A stretch of DNA of 64,000 bases, from the NCBI RefSeq assembly GCF_001425835.1, contig NZ_LMDP01000001.1, forward strand, positions 559,476-623,475, in the 5' to 3' direction. The translations under genes were made by a program, and so were the position numbers. The DNA is from Afipia sp. Root123D2. GTDB lineage: Bacteria > Pseudomonadota > Alphaproteobacteria > Rhizobiales > Xanthobacteraceae. The notes below the pieces were generated by a model. The model worked only from the letters and a program-made list of their open reading frames with translations, searched no databases and was not told the DNA's origin. Within the stretch, counting starts at the first letter, position 1; each line of letters starts with the position of its first letter. Positions 62,615 to 64,000 of this stretch are shown piece by piece.

Positions 62615-64000
62615 TTATCGCAGCTGAGGGGGCGGGAATGCCGCCGGCGCCAGCGGTTCGCTGACGACTTCAGCCTCCGGCCTTCCAAGCCCGAGCACTG
62701 CCGCAGCGGCAGGCAACGCGGCGTCCGCCATCGCGGCATGCCCTTCGGCAGTCGGATGAATGGCGCCGCCGTAGACCGCCGACAGAACACCCCAGGTCGC
62801 ATCGTGAATATCCGACGGCTGGCTCGAGGTCTTGGCCGCCAGCGGATACGTCATCGCCGCGAAGTAGCTGTCATTGGCGTCGCGAATCCAGCGTGCGCGC
62901 GGCAGATAAGCGCGGAATTTACTGGCGGGCTGACCGCACGCCATCGGGTTGTTCGCCGCAGCGACAATGTCCTCGGTGAAACTGTGCCCGTTGGCCAGGA
63001 AGCATTGCTGATCGAACGCAGGGTCGTTCGGCCCGCGCGCGCAGAAGCCATGGTTCGCAAATGCCGCCTGATGACTGTCGACGAATGTCATGGTGTCGCC
63101 ACGGCCGTCGCAGATGATTCCGCCGGTACAAAGTGCGAGGTTCTTCATCTGCGGCAGGAATTCGTTCTCGACGAAGCCGATGGTGCTGGCAAGCCGGCGA
63201 GGATCGGCATTGAACGAGGGATGAACGTCGAAGCCGGCCCGTCCGCCGGGGCAGGGCGCCCCGTTGGCAAGGGCGGGATTGCCGTAGGACACGAACACCA
63301 CATGAGACAGGTCGCCGCCGACCATCGGTTTCAGCGCCTGCCGCAGGCGGCGGAAGCGTTGCGGCAGGTCGCGCTTCAACGTCGCGCGCGAGGTTTCGAC
63401 CGATCCGAGAACGCCGCTGCGCTGGAATATCGCCCGCTCCGTGCTCTGGTCGACGATCACATCGGCGACCAGACCCGAGAAGTCGATGTCGTTGGCGCCA
63501 ACCGACAGCAGCACGAGATCGAGCTCACGGCTTGGCAATCTTTTCTTGGCGGCCGCCAGCGCTTCACGCAATTCCGCCAATTGTGCGTTGACGGTGCCCT
63601 GGCAATTCATCGTTTTTTTCGTGACCAGGCATTCGCGCGCGGGCATCGACTCGAACAGGCCCTCATCGATGGTCGCGCCTGAACATGCCAGCGGCAGATA
63701 GGTGACGGCGATGTGCGGATGGCGCACCGCCAGCGCCAGCGCCACGCGCGTCTGATAGCTGTACAGCGAGCGATGGCAGGCGGCATTGAGCCATTGCGCG
63801 CTGAGGCGCTGCCAGGTTTGCAGGGCATTTGGCCCGTCCGACGAACCTTCGCAGGCGCGAGTGCCTTTGAAGTTGGCCCGGCTGGGACGGAAATACTGGC
63901 CCGAAAGCCCGCCGAGATAGGAGCGGAAGCAGAAGCCTTCATCGGATAACGCAACCGCAAGGTCAGGATTGCCTTCGCCGGATGCGATGGAGTCACCCAG
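62615..64000 (-). CDS. SGNH/GDSL-like hydrolase (5' end outside window)
   Basis: The frame is open from the stop at 62615 to the right window edge, so the gene is longer than its first in-window GTG (63745) suggests. Reading upstream gives LGDSIASGEG, the catalytic Ser block I of GDSL hydrolases, right at the edge (Ser at 63989-63991); block III is LLSVGANDID and block V HPTAEGH. At least 461 residues are present. Only the signal-peptide end is likely missing. It is probably a secreted esterase or lipase; substrate unknown. Confidence 0.88.
   Translation of the reverse strand: MGDSIASGEGNPDLAVALSDEGFCFRSYLGGLSGQYFRPSRANFKGTRACEGSSDGPNALQTWQRLSAQWLNAACHRSLYSYQTRVALALAVRHPHIAVTYLPLACSGATIDEGLFESMPARECLVTKKTMNCQGTVNAQLAELREALAAAKKRLPSRELDLVLLSVGANDIDFSGLVADVIVDQSTERAIFQRSGVLGSVETSRATLKRDLPQRFRRLRQALKPMVGGDLSHVVFVSYGNPALANGAPCPGGRAGFDVHPSFNADPRRLASTIGFVENEFLPQMKNLALCTGGIICDGRGDTMTFVDSHQAAFANHGFCARGPNDPAFDQQCFLANGHSFTEDIVAAANNPMACGQPASKFRAYLPRARWIRDANDSYFAAMTYPLAAKTSSQPSDIHDATWGVLSAVYGGAIHPTAEGHAAMADAALPAAAAVLGLGRPEAEVVSEPLAPAAFPPPQLR

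Overview
The window looks like chromosomal DNA of a GC-rich alphaproteobacterium of the Bradyrhizobium / Rhodopseudomonas / Nitrobacter / Afipia group. This rests on gene content: a thioredoxin-reductase-like ferredoxin-NADP reductase with a nearby [2Fe-2S] ferredoxin, a phosphatidylethanolamine methyltransferase next to a PlcP-Agt-type pair, a giant coiled-coil membrane protein of the kind linked to polar growth in Rhizobiales, CtrA-like boxes, and a dispersed palindromic intergenic element flanked by GCATGATC/GATCATGC. No species is claimed.

Positions 1 to about 36,800 form a long surface-polysaccharide (O-antigen type) locus, nearly all on the + strand and often with 4-base stop/start overlaps. 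The first ~17.7 kb is visibly more A/T-rich and looks acquired. It holds a truncated asparagine-synthase-like gene, an SDR lacking its YxxxK residues, acyltransferases, a FemAB/GNAT protein, a WbmS/NodB-like deacetylase, an LpxD-like acyltransferase, a protein of unknown function, a FabH-like ketosynthase with its own acyl carrier protein, glycosyltransferases, a Wzt/Wzm ABC exporter, methyltransferases and a second asparagine synthase. From 18.5 to 25.9 kb follow three SDR epimerases, a UDP-GlcNAc 2-epimerase, a glycosyltransferase and a third asparagine synthase. From 25.9 to 36.8 kb come a flippase-like membrane protein (- strand), a UDP-HexNAc dehydrogenase, a UDP-glucuronate 4-epimerase, ManC, three small unknown genes, a WbpB-like oxidoreductase, a WbpE-like aminotransferase and MurJ. 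Together they fit an ABC-exported polysaccharide containing (di)acetamido-uronic acids, perhaps amidated by the asparagine-synthase homologues, and perhaps carrying an unusual acyl group made by the ketosynthase/ACP module.

Positions 36.9 to 43.6 kb are metabolic: an orphan CoxL/xanthine-dehydrogenase-type large subunit, a c'-type cytochrome, a CHRD protein, a diheme cytochrome c, a DMT transporter, a small AsnC-type ligand-binding protein and ThiD.

Positions 43.8 to 46.4 kb form a membrane-lipid island: a PmtA-like methyltransferase, then a PlcP-like metallophosphoesterase overlapping an Agt-like glycosyltransferase. A textbook Pho box (TTGTCAT-N4-CTGTCAC) lies just upstream of the PlcP gene.

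Positions 46.4 to 64 kb hold a threonine/serine dehydratase, an acidic repeat-rich protein, an MFS transporter, a dipeptide epimerase, mlaE-mlaF-mlaD, glucokinase, a 1,631-residue coiled-coil protein with seven exact-length 33-residue repeats, an Hpt protein, a ferredoxin, a thioesterase, a ferredoxin-NADP reductase and an SGNH hydrolase cut by the window end just upstream of its GDS motif. No rRNA, tRNA, CRISPR array, IS element or integrase was recognised.
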